DNA of 64,000 nt, taken from positions 682,001 to 746,000 of the forward strand of contig JACKMX010000003.1 in assembly GCA_024235175.1 (NCBI GenBank). The letters run 5' to 3'. The translations under genes were made by a program, and so were the position numbers. Positions 52,710-62,526 of this stretch are shown one piece after another. How positions within the stretch are numbered: position 1 is the first letter of the stretch; each line of letters begins with the position of its first letter. The notes under the pieces are model-generated. The model was not told where the DNA came from. It worked only from the letters and a program-made list of their open reading frames with translations, and did no database searches. Source of the stretch: Chromatiaceae bacterium (lineage in GTDB: Bacteria > Pseudomonadota > Gammaproteobacteria > Chromatiales > Chromatiaceae).

Positions 52710-53963
52710 ATGCGCTGGCTGGCCATTCACTTTCCCTTTCTGGCGCTGGAGTCGCTCGCTGCCGATGCGTCGGAGCAGCCGCTGGCCATCGCCGAAATGC
52801 GGGGTTCGCGGCAGCGGATTCTGATGTGCAACAAGAGCGCGGCGGGGCTGGGCATTGCCGCAGGCATGCGGCCCGGGGCTGCCCGCGCACTCTCTTCCAG
52901 GCTGTGTGTTCTGCCGCGTGACGAGCGCAGGGAACTGGCTGCACTGACGGCAGTGGCCGACTGGTCCGGCTGTTTCACCTCACAAGTCTCGTTGGATCCC
53001 CCCTGGGGTATTTTACTGGAGCTGGCGGGCAGTCTGCGCCTGTTCGGCGGTGTTGATCCGCTGCTGTCGAAGATAGGGAGCGGACTGAAGGAGTTGGGAT
53101 ACAGCACCCAGGCCTGTCTGGCGCCAACACCCGCGGGGGCCATGCTGCTGGCCAGAGCGGGCGGGGAGAGGTTGGTGCCTGACCGGAGGATGCTGCGTCA
53201 GGTGCTTGCCGGCGTTTCCCTGCAATGGCTGCCGTTGGAGCGCGCCGGGCGGGAGGCGCTGCAGAGTATGGGGCTGGAGACGCTGGGGGATCTTTTGCAG
53301 CTGCCGGAAGCGGGACTGGAGCGCCGTCTGGGGCCGGAGTTCATTACTTACCTGGAACGCCTGCTGGGAAGATCGCCGGACCCCCGCCCGCAGTTTCAGC
53401 CACCCGAGCTATTCCAGCACCGACTGGAACTGCCGGCCGAGGTCGGAAGTACATCGGCCCTGCTGTTCGCTGCCAGGCGGCTGATTTTGGAACTGGCCGG
53501 TTTTCTCGGAGCAAGGCAGGCCGGTACTCAGTGCCTGGAGTGGATACTCTTCCATGGCAATGGGAGGGAGAGCCGTTTCCAACTCAGGCTGATGCTGCCG
53601 GAACGGGAACCCGGGCATCTGCAGGAGCTGTTGCGCGAACGGCTGGAGCGGTTGGCTCTGCCGGCTCCGGTGCGGGAGATTGGCCTGCTGGTGGCGGAGG
53701 TTGAGCCCCTGCCAGGGCATCCACTCACCCTGTTCGAGCCTCCTCGGGTTTCCGGCGTGACGCCGCTTCTTTTGCAACGGTTGCAGGTAAGGCTGGGTGA
53801 GGACTCCCTCTCCGCCATTCAGCAGGTAGCGGATCATCGGCCTGAACACGCATGGTGTAAAAAAGAGGTCGGAGTCGATTTTTTCCGTGCCACGGAAAAA
53901 TCGACTCCGACCCCCTTTTTACTCAGCGCCCCTTGTGGTTATTGCCTGAACCTGAGCCCCTGA
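52710..53963 (+). CDS. imuB: Y-family polymerase-like ImuB, C-terminus lost by palindrome insertion
   Basis: ImuB is a catalytically dead Y-family polymerase that links ImuA, ImuC (DnaE2) and the sliding clamp. It starts MRWLAIHFPFLALESLA, then MGLETLGDLLQLPEAGLERRLG (thumb region, about residues 185-205) and FQPPELFQHRLELP. After residue 382 (HAW at 53847-53855) the sequence enters a palindromic repeat and reads 35 foreign residues to a stop. The native C-terminus continues in another frame from 53927. Removing 71 bases would restore a protein of about 459 residues, the family length. Activity of the truncated form is uncertain. No dnaE2 gene is nearby. Confidence 0.85.
   Translation: MRWLAIHFPFLALESLAADASEQPLAIAEMRGSRQRILMCNKSAAGLGIAAGMRPGAARALSSRLCVLPRDERRELAALTAVADWSGCFTSQVSLDPPWGILLELAGSLRLFGGVDPLLSKIGSGLKELGYSTQACLAPTPAGAMLLARAGGERLVPDRRMLRQVLAGVSLQWLPLERAGREALQSMGLETLGDLLQLPEAGLERRLGPEFITYLERLLGRSPDPRPQFQPPELFQHRLELPAEVGSTSALLFAARRLILELAGFLGARQAGTQCLEWILFHGNGRESRFQLRLMLPEREPGHLQELLRERLERLALPAPVREIGLLVAEVEPLPGHPLTLFEPPRVSGVTPLLLQRLQVRLGEDSLSAIQQVADHRPEHAWCKKEVGVDFFRATEKSTPTPFLLSAPCGYCLNLSP
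53856..53926. repeat. REP-like palindromic element inserted in imuB
   Basis: A 71-base segment forms a long hairpin. The arm from 53859 (AAAAAAGAGGTCGGAGTCGA) pairs with the arm ending at 53920 (TCGACTCCGACCCCCTTTTT), around a GCC loop at 53889-53891. Its ends share the AAAA..GGGTCrGrGTCrATTT head with the palindrome at 54828-54887. Such heads belong to REP-type elements mobilised by Y1 (RAYT) transposases; none is encoded here. Confidence 0.8.
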
Positions 53964-54160
53964 TGGAAAAAGGTGGCTGGCCCTGGTGGCGGGGACGCTT
54001 GCATCTGGAGCCGGAGCGGGAGCGCATCGAAAGCGGCTGGTGGGACGGTAAGGCTGTCTCACGGGATTATTTCATCGCCAGGGCGCCGGGCGGAGAGCAA
54101 CTCTGGATCTATCGTGAACTGCACGGCGCACGGCGCTGGTTCCTGCATGGTTTTTTCTGA
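53927..54160 (+). pseudogene. imuB: Detached C-terminal segment of imuB
   Basis: Seventy-seven codons continue the ImuB C-terminus: RPLWLLPEPEPL, then RIESGWWDGKAVSRDYFIA and WIYRELHGARRWFLHGFF. These are the highly conserved end motifs of ImuB (ESGWWD, RDY, WFLHG). The segment has no start codon of its own apart from internal ATGs and is out of frame with the upstream part because of the 71-base insertion. Sequence conservation up to its stop suggests the break is recent. Confidence 0.85.
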
Positions 54161-54249
54161 AATCCATGAATTCTGATTAGCCGGAGGTGGCAGCGTCCGA
54201 TACCTTCAAGACTGGTAAAATAGGCGGAGAATAAAATCGGAGGCAGCTG

Positions 54250-54825
54250 ATGAAATTCTGTATGCAGTGCGGCGCTGCGTTGACGCTACTGGTGCCAGAT
54301 GGAGATAACCGTCCACGGCACGTCTGCGGCAGCTGTGGGTTCATTCACTATCAAAATCCCAAAATAGTCACAGGCGTTATACCTGAATGGGAAGGGAGAG
54401 TACTGCTGTGTCGTCGCGCCATTGAGCCTCGTCAGGGGTTGTGGACTTTACCCGCGGGTTTCATGGAAAACGGCGAGTCATCTCATGAAGGAGCTGCACG
54501 TGAAGCGATGGAAGAGGCCAATGCCCGCATTGATATTATCGGACTTTATACCTTGTTTAATCTGACCCATATAAATCAGGTTTACATGTTATATCGCGGA
54601 CAACTTGTGGATCTCGATTTTGCGCCCGGGGAGGAGAGCCTTGAGGTTGCTCTTTTTGCCAGGGATGAGATGCCTTGGGAAGATCTGGCATTTCAGGTGG
54701 TGCGCGAAACACTCAATTTCTATTTTCAGGATCAGGCAAGTGGAAACTTTGTGTTACGCAGCGGCACAATCGACCGCAACAGTGAAGATCAGCGAAACTA
54801 CCGTATGCGGTTGCTGGAGGGCTAA
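54250..54825 (+). CDS. NUDIX hydrolase with N-terminal zinc ribbon (NADH pyrophosphatase-like)
   Basis: This 191-residue protein begins with a zinc ribbon (CMQC at about 3-6 and CGSC near 28-31). A NUDIX domain follows with box GFMENGESSHEGAAREAMEEANARI (G at 77, R-E-A-M-E-E-A). The ribbon-plus-NUDIX order is that of NudC/NADH pyrophosphatases, but the protein is shorter and lacks the N-terminal domain. The substrate is therefore probably a nucleoside diphosphate derivative. GGAGGCAGCTG precedes the ATG, a strong ribosome site. It is convergent with acs, sharing a palindromic terminator. Confidence 0.88.
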   Translation: MKFCMQCGAALTLLVPDGDNRPRHVCGSCGFIHYQNPKIVTGVIPEWEGRVLLCRRAIEPRQGLWTLPAGFMENGESSHEGAAREAMEEANARIDIIGLYTLFNLTHINQVYMLYRGQLVDLDFAPGEESLEVALFARDEMPWEDLAFQVVRETLNFYFQDQASGNFVLRSGTIDRNSEDQRNYRMRLLEG

Positions 54826-54827
54826 AT

Positions 54828-54887
54828 AAAATCGGGGTCAGGGTCAATTTCACTCATGTGAGTGAAATTGACCCTGACCCCGATTTT
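54828..54887. repeat. Perfect 29-bp inverted repeat between the NUDIX gene and acs
   Basis: Arms 54828-54856 and 54859-54887 are perfectly complementary with a two-base centre. The ends are AAAATCGGGGTCAGGGTC and its complement, flanked by T-rich sequence on both strands. It lies 3 bases after one stop codon and 6 bases from the convergent acs stop, so it can serve as a bidirectional terminator. It is also a relative of the REP-like element in imuB 970 bases away. Confidence 0.9.
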
Positions 54888-54892
54888 TCTCT

Positions 54893-56833
<1,941 letters not shown>

Positions 56834-57000
56834 GTTGATTCTCCTCTGTTTTGGAATGGTGGATGGGATCTGTCCCAACCCTTGTCTGCAGCACCCACGG
56901 ACAACTGTCTGTATGGTGCGAATCCTCTTCTCTCTAATTATTCGACTTGTTTGTTGTTGCAACCGGACTGATGCGGATCCACACCCGGTTTTTTATGCAT

Positions 57001-57021
57001 CGGTAACACTACCAGTTACCG
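57001..57021. promoter_or_regulatory. Inverted repeat CGGTAAC-N7-GTTACCG upstream of acs
   Basis: Perfect 7-base arms (57001-57007 and 57015-57021) lie about 170-190 bases before the acs start. A further GGTAACC is at 57131-57137. The same GTTACC/GGTAAC core occurs upstream of the symporter gene at 62454-62504. It is a plausible activator site; the regulator is not proven. No good sigma-54 element was found for acs itself. Confidence 0.45.
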
Positions 57022-57184
57022 CAATTTCCGACTACCTGTAATTTTTACCGGTTTGTATTCTTATCCTTTTGCCGATTCGGCTGAATTGTAGAACAATTTG
57101 CTTGGAGGCTTCCAACCATGAATATTTTGAGGTAACCATTCTCAACTCTTCGGTGATTATCTGCCTTGATAATGCTGAGGGCCC

Positions 57185-59071
57185 TTAAAATACCTCGCCG
57201 GTGAATTCATCCTGCAACTGATCCTGAAAACGTTTCACCGCCCGCATTGCCATGCGCAGTGTGCTGCGGTTCTTGGGGCTGAGTTTCTCGATCTTGATTT
57301 TTTTGGTCGGTTCTTTGCTCGCGGCCACTTGGTTGATCTGATGGTGAAGCAGCAGGTCCAGCATCTCTTCGTAGGCTTCCTGAATCGAATTCTTGAAATC
57401 GTCCGACAGTTTTCCGACTCTCACCAGTGCGTTCAAACGGTCGCTGGTGTTTTGCAGCGGGATGCCGTTTTGAAAAGCAAAAATGCGGGCGGCATCGGCG
57501 ATTATCCGCAAACCGTTGCGTTTAATGTCTATATGTTCGCCCTTCTCGTCCCTGGTGGTAACCAGCTGGTTGAAGATTCCCAGTGCGGGTTTTCCTTCGG
57601 CATCGTCTTCCGCCATCAATTTAAGCAGCCCTGGTTTTCTTCGGAGCTCCGAGATCAGGTGTCTGCGCAAATCGGTGGTCAATGCGTCGTTGCCGTAGAG
57701 GGTATCGAAGTCAAGAACCACATTAGCCCAACGGGCATCCTGCACCGTTGGTTTGCTGGTAATTTGACTTATCTGCTTTTTCCATTCGGAGAGTGATTGC
57801 CGATACATCGGGTTTCGCAGCATGATCTCGCCAGGACAGAGCGCGTAGCCCACCTTGTCGAGATTTCGGTTCAGGCGTTTGCCGAAGCGTTCGAACCACT
57901 CGCCTACATGTTTTATCTGATCATCAGCTGCATGCCCGATGATAATGCCGTTGTCCTGGTCGGGATTCAGCAGCATCTCCCGGCGTCCGCCGGATCCCAT
58001 AATCAAAACCGTATAGTCGGCCGGTGGCTGTCCATGCCCCTTGTTCTTCATCCACTCCAGAGTCAATTCCACCACCCTGCGCTGCAGCATCAGATGGGTT
58101 TCGCTCAACAGTCTGACTGCGGCGCTGGGGCGGCGGTTGGTTTCGCTGGCATCCGCTGCTGCGTCTACCAGTTTGCCACCAAGTGTGGCCAGGTCGGGAA
58201 TAGTCTGGGCGGCGCGGATGCGCTTGCTCAGCATACTCGGACGCGCCACCAGGAGCTGCAGGATGTCCGTCTTGGAGACAATTCCAATCGGTGAGTTTCC
58301 CTCGCAGACGATGGCGTACTTGGCAATCTCCCGCTCCATCAAATCCTCCGCTTCCCACAGAGGGGTATCGGGCTCCACCACTTGCGGGACTTCGCATGCC
58401 ACGGTCATGATGCTGTCGTCCGGCCTGGAGTTTTCCAATATCGTCGCTTCGGCCAGTCCGGCATAGGTGATCAGTCCGAGCAGATTTTCCCGCTTGTCCT
58501 TGACCACCATACTGCCGATTCTGCGCTCTTTCATTGTCACGAACGCCTCGCGCAGATTGGTTTCGGGACCACAATAGGCCACCGGAGACTTCATGACACG
58601 AGTGACCGGCTGTGCCAACAAGCCCGCAGAGATGCTTCGGTCAGGGTTGCGTTCACGCAGCCTGGTGGAAATGACGCGGTTCACAACATCGAAAAAATCG
58701 CGGCGGACATGTTCCAGCCGGTGCATGATGCCGGCATCGGTAACAAGCAGCAGTGACCGGCTCGTGGCATGTACCGATGAGAGGTAATCGTGGTGATCGA
58801 TGTAGTTCGCCAGGCCGATGAAATCCCCGGGCTGGATCGATTCATGCTGGCCGTTCGGCTTGTGAATCAGGAGATCACCTTCGATCAGCGTATAGACCAC
58901 TTCACGATAACTTTCTCCTGCATGGAACAGGGTTTGTCCGGCCGGGAGTACAAGTTGCCTTGATTTCTCGATCAGAACATCGACGGTTTCGGGTGATACA
59001 TCTTTGAATGTCCTGGTGCCGCAGAGTATTTCGCGGACCGTAATATTGGCGATGGACTCGTTCTGGCTCAT
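57185..59071 (-). CDS. cNMP-binding / CBS / nucleotidyltransferase (DUF294) regulatory protein
   Basis: This 628-residue cytoplasmic protein has a cyclic-nucleotide-binding-like domain (about 20-140, QPGDFIGLANYIDHHDYLSS). A CBS pair follows (about 155-280, PVTRVMKSPVAYC and SPIGIVSKTDILQLL). Then comes a DUF294 nucleotidyltransferase with GSGGRREMLLNPDQDNGII (about 360-380), and a DUF294-C domain. Such proteins are repeatedly found beside acetate/solute symporter and acs genes and may nucleotidylate or sense a partner. The ATG at 59071 is used; a TTG two codons upstream is possible. Confidence 0.9.
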   Translation of the reverse strand: MSQNESIANITVREILCGTRTFKDVSPETVDVLIEKSRQLVLPAGQTLFHAGESYREVVYTLIEGDLLIHKPNGQHESIQPGDFIGLANYIDHHDYLSSVHATSRSLLLVTDAGIMHRLEHVRRDFFDVVNRVISTRLRERNPDRSISAGLLAQPVTRVMKSPVAYCGPETNLREAFVTMKERRIGSMVVKDKRENLLGLITYAGLAEATILENSRPDDSIMTVACEVPQVVEPDTPLWEAEDLMEREIAKYAIVCEGNSPIGIVSKTDILQLLVARPSMLSKRIRAAQTIPDLATLGGKLVDAAADASETNRRPSAAVRLLSETHLMLQRRVVELTLEWMKNKGHGQPPADYTVLIMGSGGRREMLLNPDQDNGIIIGHAADDQIKHVGEWFERFGKRLNRNLDKVGYALCPGEIMLRNPMYRQSLSEWKKQISQITSKPTVQDARWANVVLDFDTLYGNDALTTDLRRHLISELRRKPGLLKLMAEDDAEGKPALGIFNQLVTTRDEKGEHIDIKRNGLRIIADAARIFAFQNGIPLQNTSDRLNALVRVGKLSDDFKNSIQEAYEEMLDLLLHHQINQVAASKEPTKKIKIEKLSPKNRSTLRMAMRAVKRFQDQLQDEFTGEVF

Positions 59072-59176
59072 AATCAATGCGTAGGATCAGAACGCCTGCA
59101 GCGGCGTAGTAAGGTGAAAAGAAGGAGATCCGTAACAGGGCAGTACAGAACCACCCATAAACCAGAGACGCAAACG

Positions 59177-59341
59177 GTGATCGACTGGATATTTCTGCTG
59201 ATAACCGGTTTTATCGCATATCACGCGCTGACTCATCGCAACGAAGATGGGGAAAATGATGTCGGTCATATGCTGTTCGGCGCCATTGCGCTGCTCTTTT
59301 TTATACGGGTTTTGATAGTTGACATATTCAAGTTGATTTGA
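59177..59341 (+). CDS. Small two-helix membrane protein
   Basis: A product of about 54 residues has two hydrophobic helices (IDWIFLLITGFIAYHAL and HMLFGAIALLFFIRVLIVDIF) joined by an acidic loop (HRNEDGENDVG). No family is recognised. The frame is open from GTG 59114, but the first 21 residues are basic and do not look native, so GTG 59177 is preferred. It is divergent from the CBS protein and convergent with the TPR gene. Confidence 0.6.
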   Translation: MIDWIFLLITGFIAYHALTHRNEDGENDVGHMLFGAIALLFFIRVLIVDIFKLI

Positions 59342-59369
59342 CCGGAGCTTGCCACGACAGAAAGAATCC

Positions 59370-60050
59370 TCAGTCCATGGTATAGGCTCGCTGGCGGGCA
59401 TCCAGGGCTGGCATCCGCAGCAATCGTTCACCTTCGGGTTTTGAGAGCTCCAGCCTCAGATAGCCGGCGCGGTCCGCGATGGTTGGTGGTTTCTCCGTCT
59501 GATTTCTCAGGAAGCGTATCAAAAAGCCTGGTCCGTCGGCCACTTTGGGCTCCAGGTCAAGAGATTTGCCGTAATCACTGAGAGCACCGGGATAATCGCC
59601 CATCCGGTCCCGTAAAATGCCTCTGTTCGCATAGGCGACTCCAAGGATACGCCGTTTGATAGGGGTTGCCTCCCGCGCTTCCTCGCGCATTATAGCTTCA
59701 TCGTAAAGCGTTATCGCCTGAGTATAGTAAGTCAGTGCCTGGGCTCTCCCGTCTGCTCCGCCTTTCGAGTCGTGCTGCTCCGATTTTTCCGCCTTCACGC
59801 CCAGCTGCATCAGGGCCTGAGCCATTCCCCGCAAGGCGCCAAGATTTCCGGAATCAGCATCCAACGCGGCTTTATATTGCGCCAGTGCCTCATCGTAGCG
59901 GCCGTCTTCAAGATTTTTGCGGGCTGCTTCCAGTTCGTACGCTCCCGGATCCCATTTAATGAGGCCCGAATCGATCAGTGTCCAAGCAATCCAGGCAACG
60001 GTTAACGCTATCGCGAGTCGGATCAACAGTCTGTAGCGAATTTCATCCAT
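59370..60050 (-). CDS. Membrane-anchored TPR protein
   Basis: This protein of about 226 residues has an N-terminal membrane helix (LLIRLAIALTVAWIAWTLI). TPR repeats follow (ARKNLEDGRYDEALAQYKAALDADS in part; later AYANRGILRDRMGDYPGALSDYGKSLDLEP in part). The periplasmic location of the repeats is inferred. ATG 60050 overlaps the end of the upstream small gene by 8 bases; the long open frame further upstream lies inside that gene. It lies within the acetate-use module. No defined partner is known. Confidence 0.75.
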   Translation of the reverse strand: MDEIRYRLLIRLAIALTVAWIAWTLIDSGLIKWDPGAYELEAARKNLEDGRYDEALAQYKAALDADSGNLGALRGMAQALMQLGVKAEKSEQHDSKGGADGRAQALTYYTQAITLYDEAIMREEAREATPIKRRILGVAYANRGILRDRMGDYPGALSDYGKSLDLEPKVADGPGFLIRFLRNQTEKPPTIADRAGYLRLELSKPEGERLLRMPALDARQRAYTMD

Positions 60051-60270
60051 AGAGCCTGCTGTAGAGTTGCAGATTGAACAGCCAGGAAAAAACCGACACC
60101 AGGAGTAGCGCGATGAAACGGGCGCGTGCCAGTTGTCCGTTGGCCTCTTCGCCGGAAAGTTTCTTTCCCAGCCTGCGCTCGGTCCGCCTGACACTGAGTA
60201 CCCAGATCACTTTTGTGACCGGAAAAAACAGCAGGAGCGCAAGTACGAAGACCGCTATATAGAATCCCAT
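60043..60270 (-). CDS. Small two-helix membrane protein
   Basis: This 75-residue protein has two membrane helices (IAVFVLALLLFFPVTKVIWVL and FIALLLVSVFSWLFNLQLY) joined by a basic cytoplasmic-type loop with RRTERRLGKKLSGEEANG. It lies 31 bases after the symporter gene on the same strand and overlaps the TPR gene. It is probably co-transcribed from the sigma-54 promoter of the symporter. It may be an accessory subunit, as small membrane partners are known for some symporters of this superfamily, but that is inference. Confidence 0.7.
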   Translation of the reverse strand: MGFYIAVFVLALLLFFPVTKVIWVLSVRRTERRLGKKLSGEEANGQLARARFIALLLVSVFSWLFNLQLYSRLYG

Positions 60271-60301
60271 CCCTTAGCTCACGTCAGCCGGATTCTTTAC
60301 A

Positions 60302-62287
60302 TCAGCTCGGCTGGTCCGGGCTGAAATCAATGTCGCCGATATCTTCGTGCAAAGCCTCCACCTCTTTATGAGGAATTTTGGCCATTTCCATGCGGTAGGC
60401 GAGAAACCACATCATGCAGACGCCGAGTGCCCACCAGAGTATCTGCCAGGCCCATATTGAAGGTATACCGAATATCCAGCTTTCAGCGTTATTGGGATCA
60501 CCGAATATCCAATTGCCGATAACCGCCCCCGGCCCGATCCCGAAGAAAAACCAGCAAAGTGTGACAATCCAGGCGATGGGGACCAGTCCCTTCCTGGAGG
60601 GTGAAAGACTGGCGTGCTCACGCAGGAACTTGTGAAATGTCATACGGTGCTCCATCTCCTTCTCGTCCTGGGTCACCGCCGAGACTCCCACAGCAAAAGC
60701 CAGGTTGAAGAGGATGCCCCAGAAGGCGGAGTGCAGCGTCATGGGCCAGCGCCCCCAGGGCATGAACTGGGCACCGATGCTTTCGGTCAGCGTGACTGCA
60801 ATCAGCCCGGCAATCAGTCCTGCCACCACACCCTGACGAGTGAGATACGGCCACCAGCAGACAGCGATAAGGGCTGGCCACATCTGAAATCCGTAGGCTA
60901 CCGCCAGTCCTCCCAGAAGTACCAGGTAATCCGTGGCTGTGGTTGCCACCACAAGTGCGGCGAGCACAATGGCGAATACGCCCAGGCGGCCAAAAAGTTT
61001 CTGTTGCAGATGTGAAGCGTTGGGCATTACGAATCTTTTTAACAGATCGCGGGTCAACATGCCTCCGGCGGTCGACATGTATGCTGCTCCTGTGGATTGC
61101 ATGGCCGCGAGCGCACAAACAGAAAGAAGTCCCACCAGCCAGGGGGCGGTATCGGACAACAGATAAACCAGCTGGGGTACCAGCATGTCACCCCTGCCTA
61201 CCGAATACATCAGGTCGATACCACCCAGCCCCGCCTGCATGACAGGATTTACCAGCTCGGGATGTTTTTCCAGAAATGCGGTATCCGCACCCAGAAAGTG
61301 AGCGCCGATACCCTGAATGGCGGTAAAGAATACAAGAATAAAACCAATCACGAAGGAGGATGCCCACACCTGTTGGGGTGCAAAAGGTTCAGGGCTCTTG
61401 TTCCCGAAAGCCCACATTGAAAACGCAGGCGCGGACTGAATGCCCATCAATCCAAACATGTGGGTCAAGATCATCACGCCGGTCCACATGCCGCCTGTGG
61501 GGGCGGAGTCGGTGCCCAGTCCCATTCCGAACTGAATTACTCCGGGGATCGCAATGTAGGCGCTGTAACCCTCAGCCGTTGTTTGTCCGAACACCGCCTT
61601 GCCGGTTGCCGGGTCGATAGACGAGAGTGCAGCTATGCCTTCTATCAGGCGATCGAAGCCACCGACCTGGATCAATGCGATCAACCCGATTACCACTATG
61701 CCCCCTCCAAGCAGGACCGCCTGGACCGAATCCACATAAGCAACGGCACGCATCCCGCCCGAAGCAACATAGATAATGACCACCATTGAAAGCAGCCACA
61801 TGCCCACTTCCACTCCAAGCATGCCATCGGTCAGCACGTTGAACAGAAATCCGGAGGCGCGCAACTGTATGCCAAGATAGGGGATGGAAAAAATGAGCGC
61901 CACAAGCACCACCAGAATTCGAATGGCGTCCGACCTGAAATAGTAGGCCATCATCTCTCCCGGCGTTATAAAACCGAAGCGTTTTCCCAGCATCCATTGG
62001 CGTTTTAGAAACAGTACACCGGTGAATGGGATGGTGATTGCGTAGAACGATGCGTAGGCGTACTGAAATCCATCCCGATAGATAAGACCGGGGTGCCCCA
62101 TGAAGGTCCAGCCGGAAAAAGAGGTGGCGGTCGCGGCGAGAATGAAGACCCAAACCGAGATTTGGCGGCCGGCGACAAAGTAGTCACTCGCTGTCCTGGC
62201 CGAAAGCGCTCCTTTGATTCCCCAGAAGATGCAATAGGTCCAGTACAGTGCGACGAAGACAAACAACCAGACTACTTTCGGGTCCAT
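60302..62287 (-). CDS. Sodium/solute symporter (SSS family), probable acetate or short organic acid transporter
   Basis: This 661-residue protein has about 13 membrane helices. The SSS core is visible: SDYFVAGRQISVWVFILAATATSFSGWTFMG (in part), YLGIQLRASGFLF, and IYVASGGMRAVAYVDSVQAVLL, with the sodium-site region AAMQSTGAAYMSTAGGML. There is an extended C-terminal part with four additional helices. The neighbours acs and the CBS regulator suggest acetate or another carboxylate as substrate. A sigma-54 promoter and candidate enhancer sites lie just upstream, and the NtrC-type regulator gene is adjacent. Confidence 0.9.
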   Translation of the reverse strand: MDPKVVWLFVFVALYWTYCIFWGIKGALSARTASDYFVAGRQISVWVFILAATATSFSGWTFMGHPGLIYRDGFQYAYASFYAITIPFTGVLFLKRQWMLGKRFGFITPGEMMAYYFRSDAIRILVVLVALIFSIPYLGIQLRASGFLFNVLTDGMLGVEVGMWLLSMVVIIYVASGGMRAVAYVDSVQAVLLGGGIVVIGLIALIQVGGFDRLIEGIAALSSIDPATGKAVFGQTTAEGYSAYIAIPGVIQFGMGLGTDSAPTGGMWTGVMILTHMFGLMGIQSAPAFSMWAFGNKSPEPFAPQQVWASSFVIGFILVFFTAIQGIGAHFLGADTAFLEKHPELVNPVMQAGLGGIDLMYSVGRGDMLVPQLVYLLSDTAPWLVGLLSVCALAAMQSTGAAYMSTAGGMLTRDLLKRFVMPNASHLQQKLFGRLGVFAIVLAALVVATTATDYLVLLGGLAVAYGFQMWPALIAVCWWPYLTRQGVVAGLIAGLIAVTLTESIGAQFMPWGRWPMTLHSAFWGILFNLAFAVGVSAVTQDEKEMEHRMTFHKFLREHASLSPSRKGLVPIAWIVTLCWFFFGIGPGAVIGNWIFGDPNNAESWIFGIPSIWAWQILWWALGVCMMWFLAYRMEMAKIPHKEVEALHEDIGDIDFSPDQPS

Positions 62288-62389
62288 CGATTGTAGTTTC
62301 CTCAGACGTAACGGTTAAAGAAAGCGGCCATGACTAGCCCGGAACAGGAATTCCGCACTGTCGACGTTGGTTTTTTTTGAAGAAAATTA

Positions 62390-62405
62390 AGCAATAATAA
62401 TGCCA
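62390..62405 (-). promoter_or_regulatory. Sigma-54 promoter of the symporter gene
   Basis: Minus-strand TGGCATTATTATTGCT matches the RpoN -24/-12 consensus TGGCAC-N5-TTGC(A/T) at every conserved base except one pyrimidine transition. It is about 103 bases upstream of the symporter ATG. An NtrC-type activator gene is immediately adjacent. Confidence 0.88.
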
Positions 62406-62453
62406 TGGATAATAATTATTAGTTTCAAGTTGTTGTGAGCAAGCTCTACTCGC

Positions 62454-62504
62454 GTGTTACCGCGGACGTTACAAAAGGTAGCAGGGGCGTGTTAAAAGGT
62501 AACG
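62454..62504. promoter_or_regulatory. Candidate enhancer sites with GTTACC/GGTAAC cores
   Basis: GTGTTACCG (62454-62462), CGTTAC (62467-62472) and GGTAACG (62498-62504) lie 60-115 bases upstream of the sigma-54 element. The outer inverted pair is spaced by about four helical turns. Related sites occur before acs at 57001-57021. They are likely binding sites of the adjacent NtrC-type regulator. Confidence 0.5.
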
Positions 62505-62526
62505 TCGATGGTATGCGCCGGCCCCA

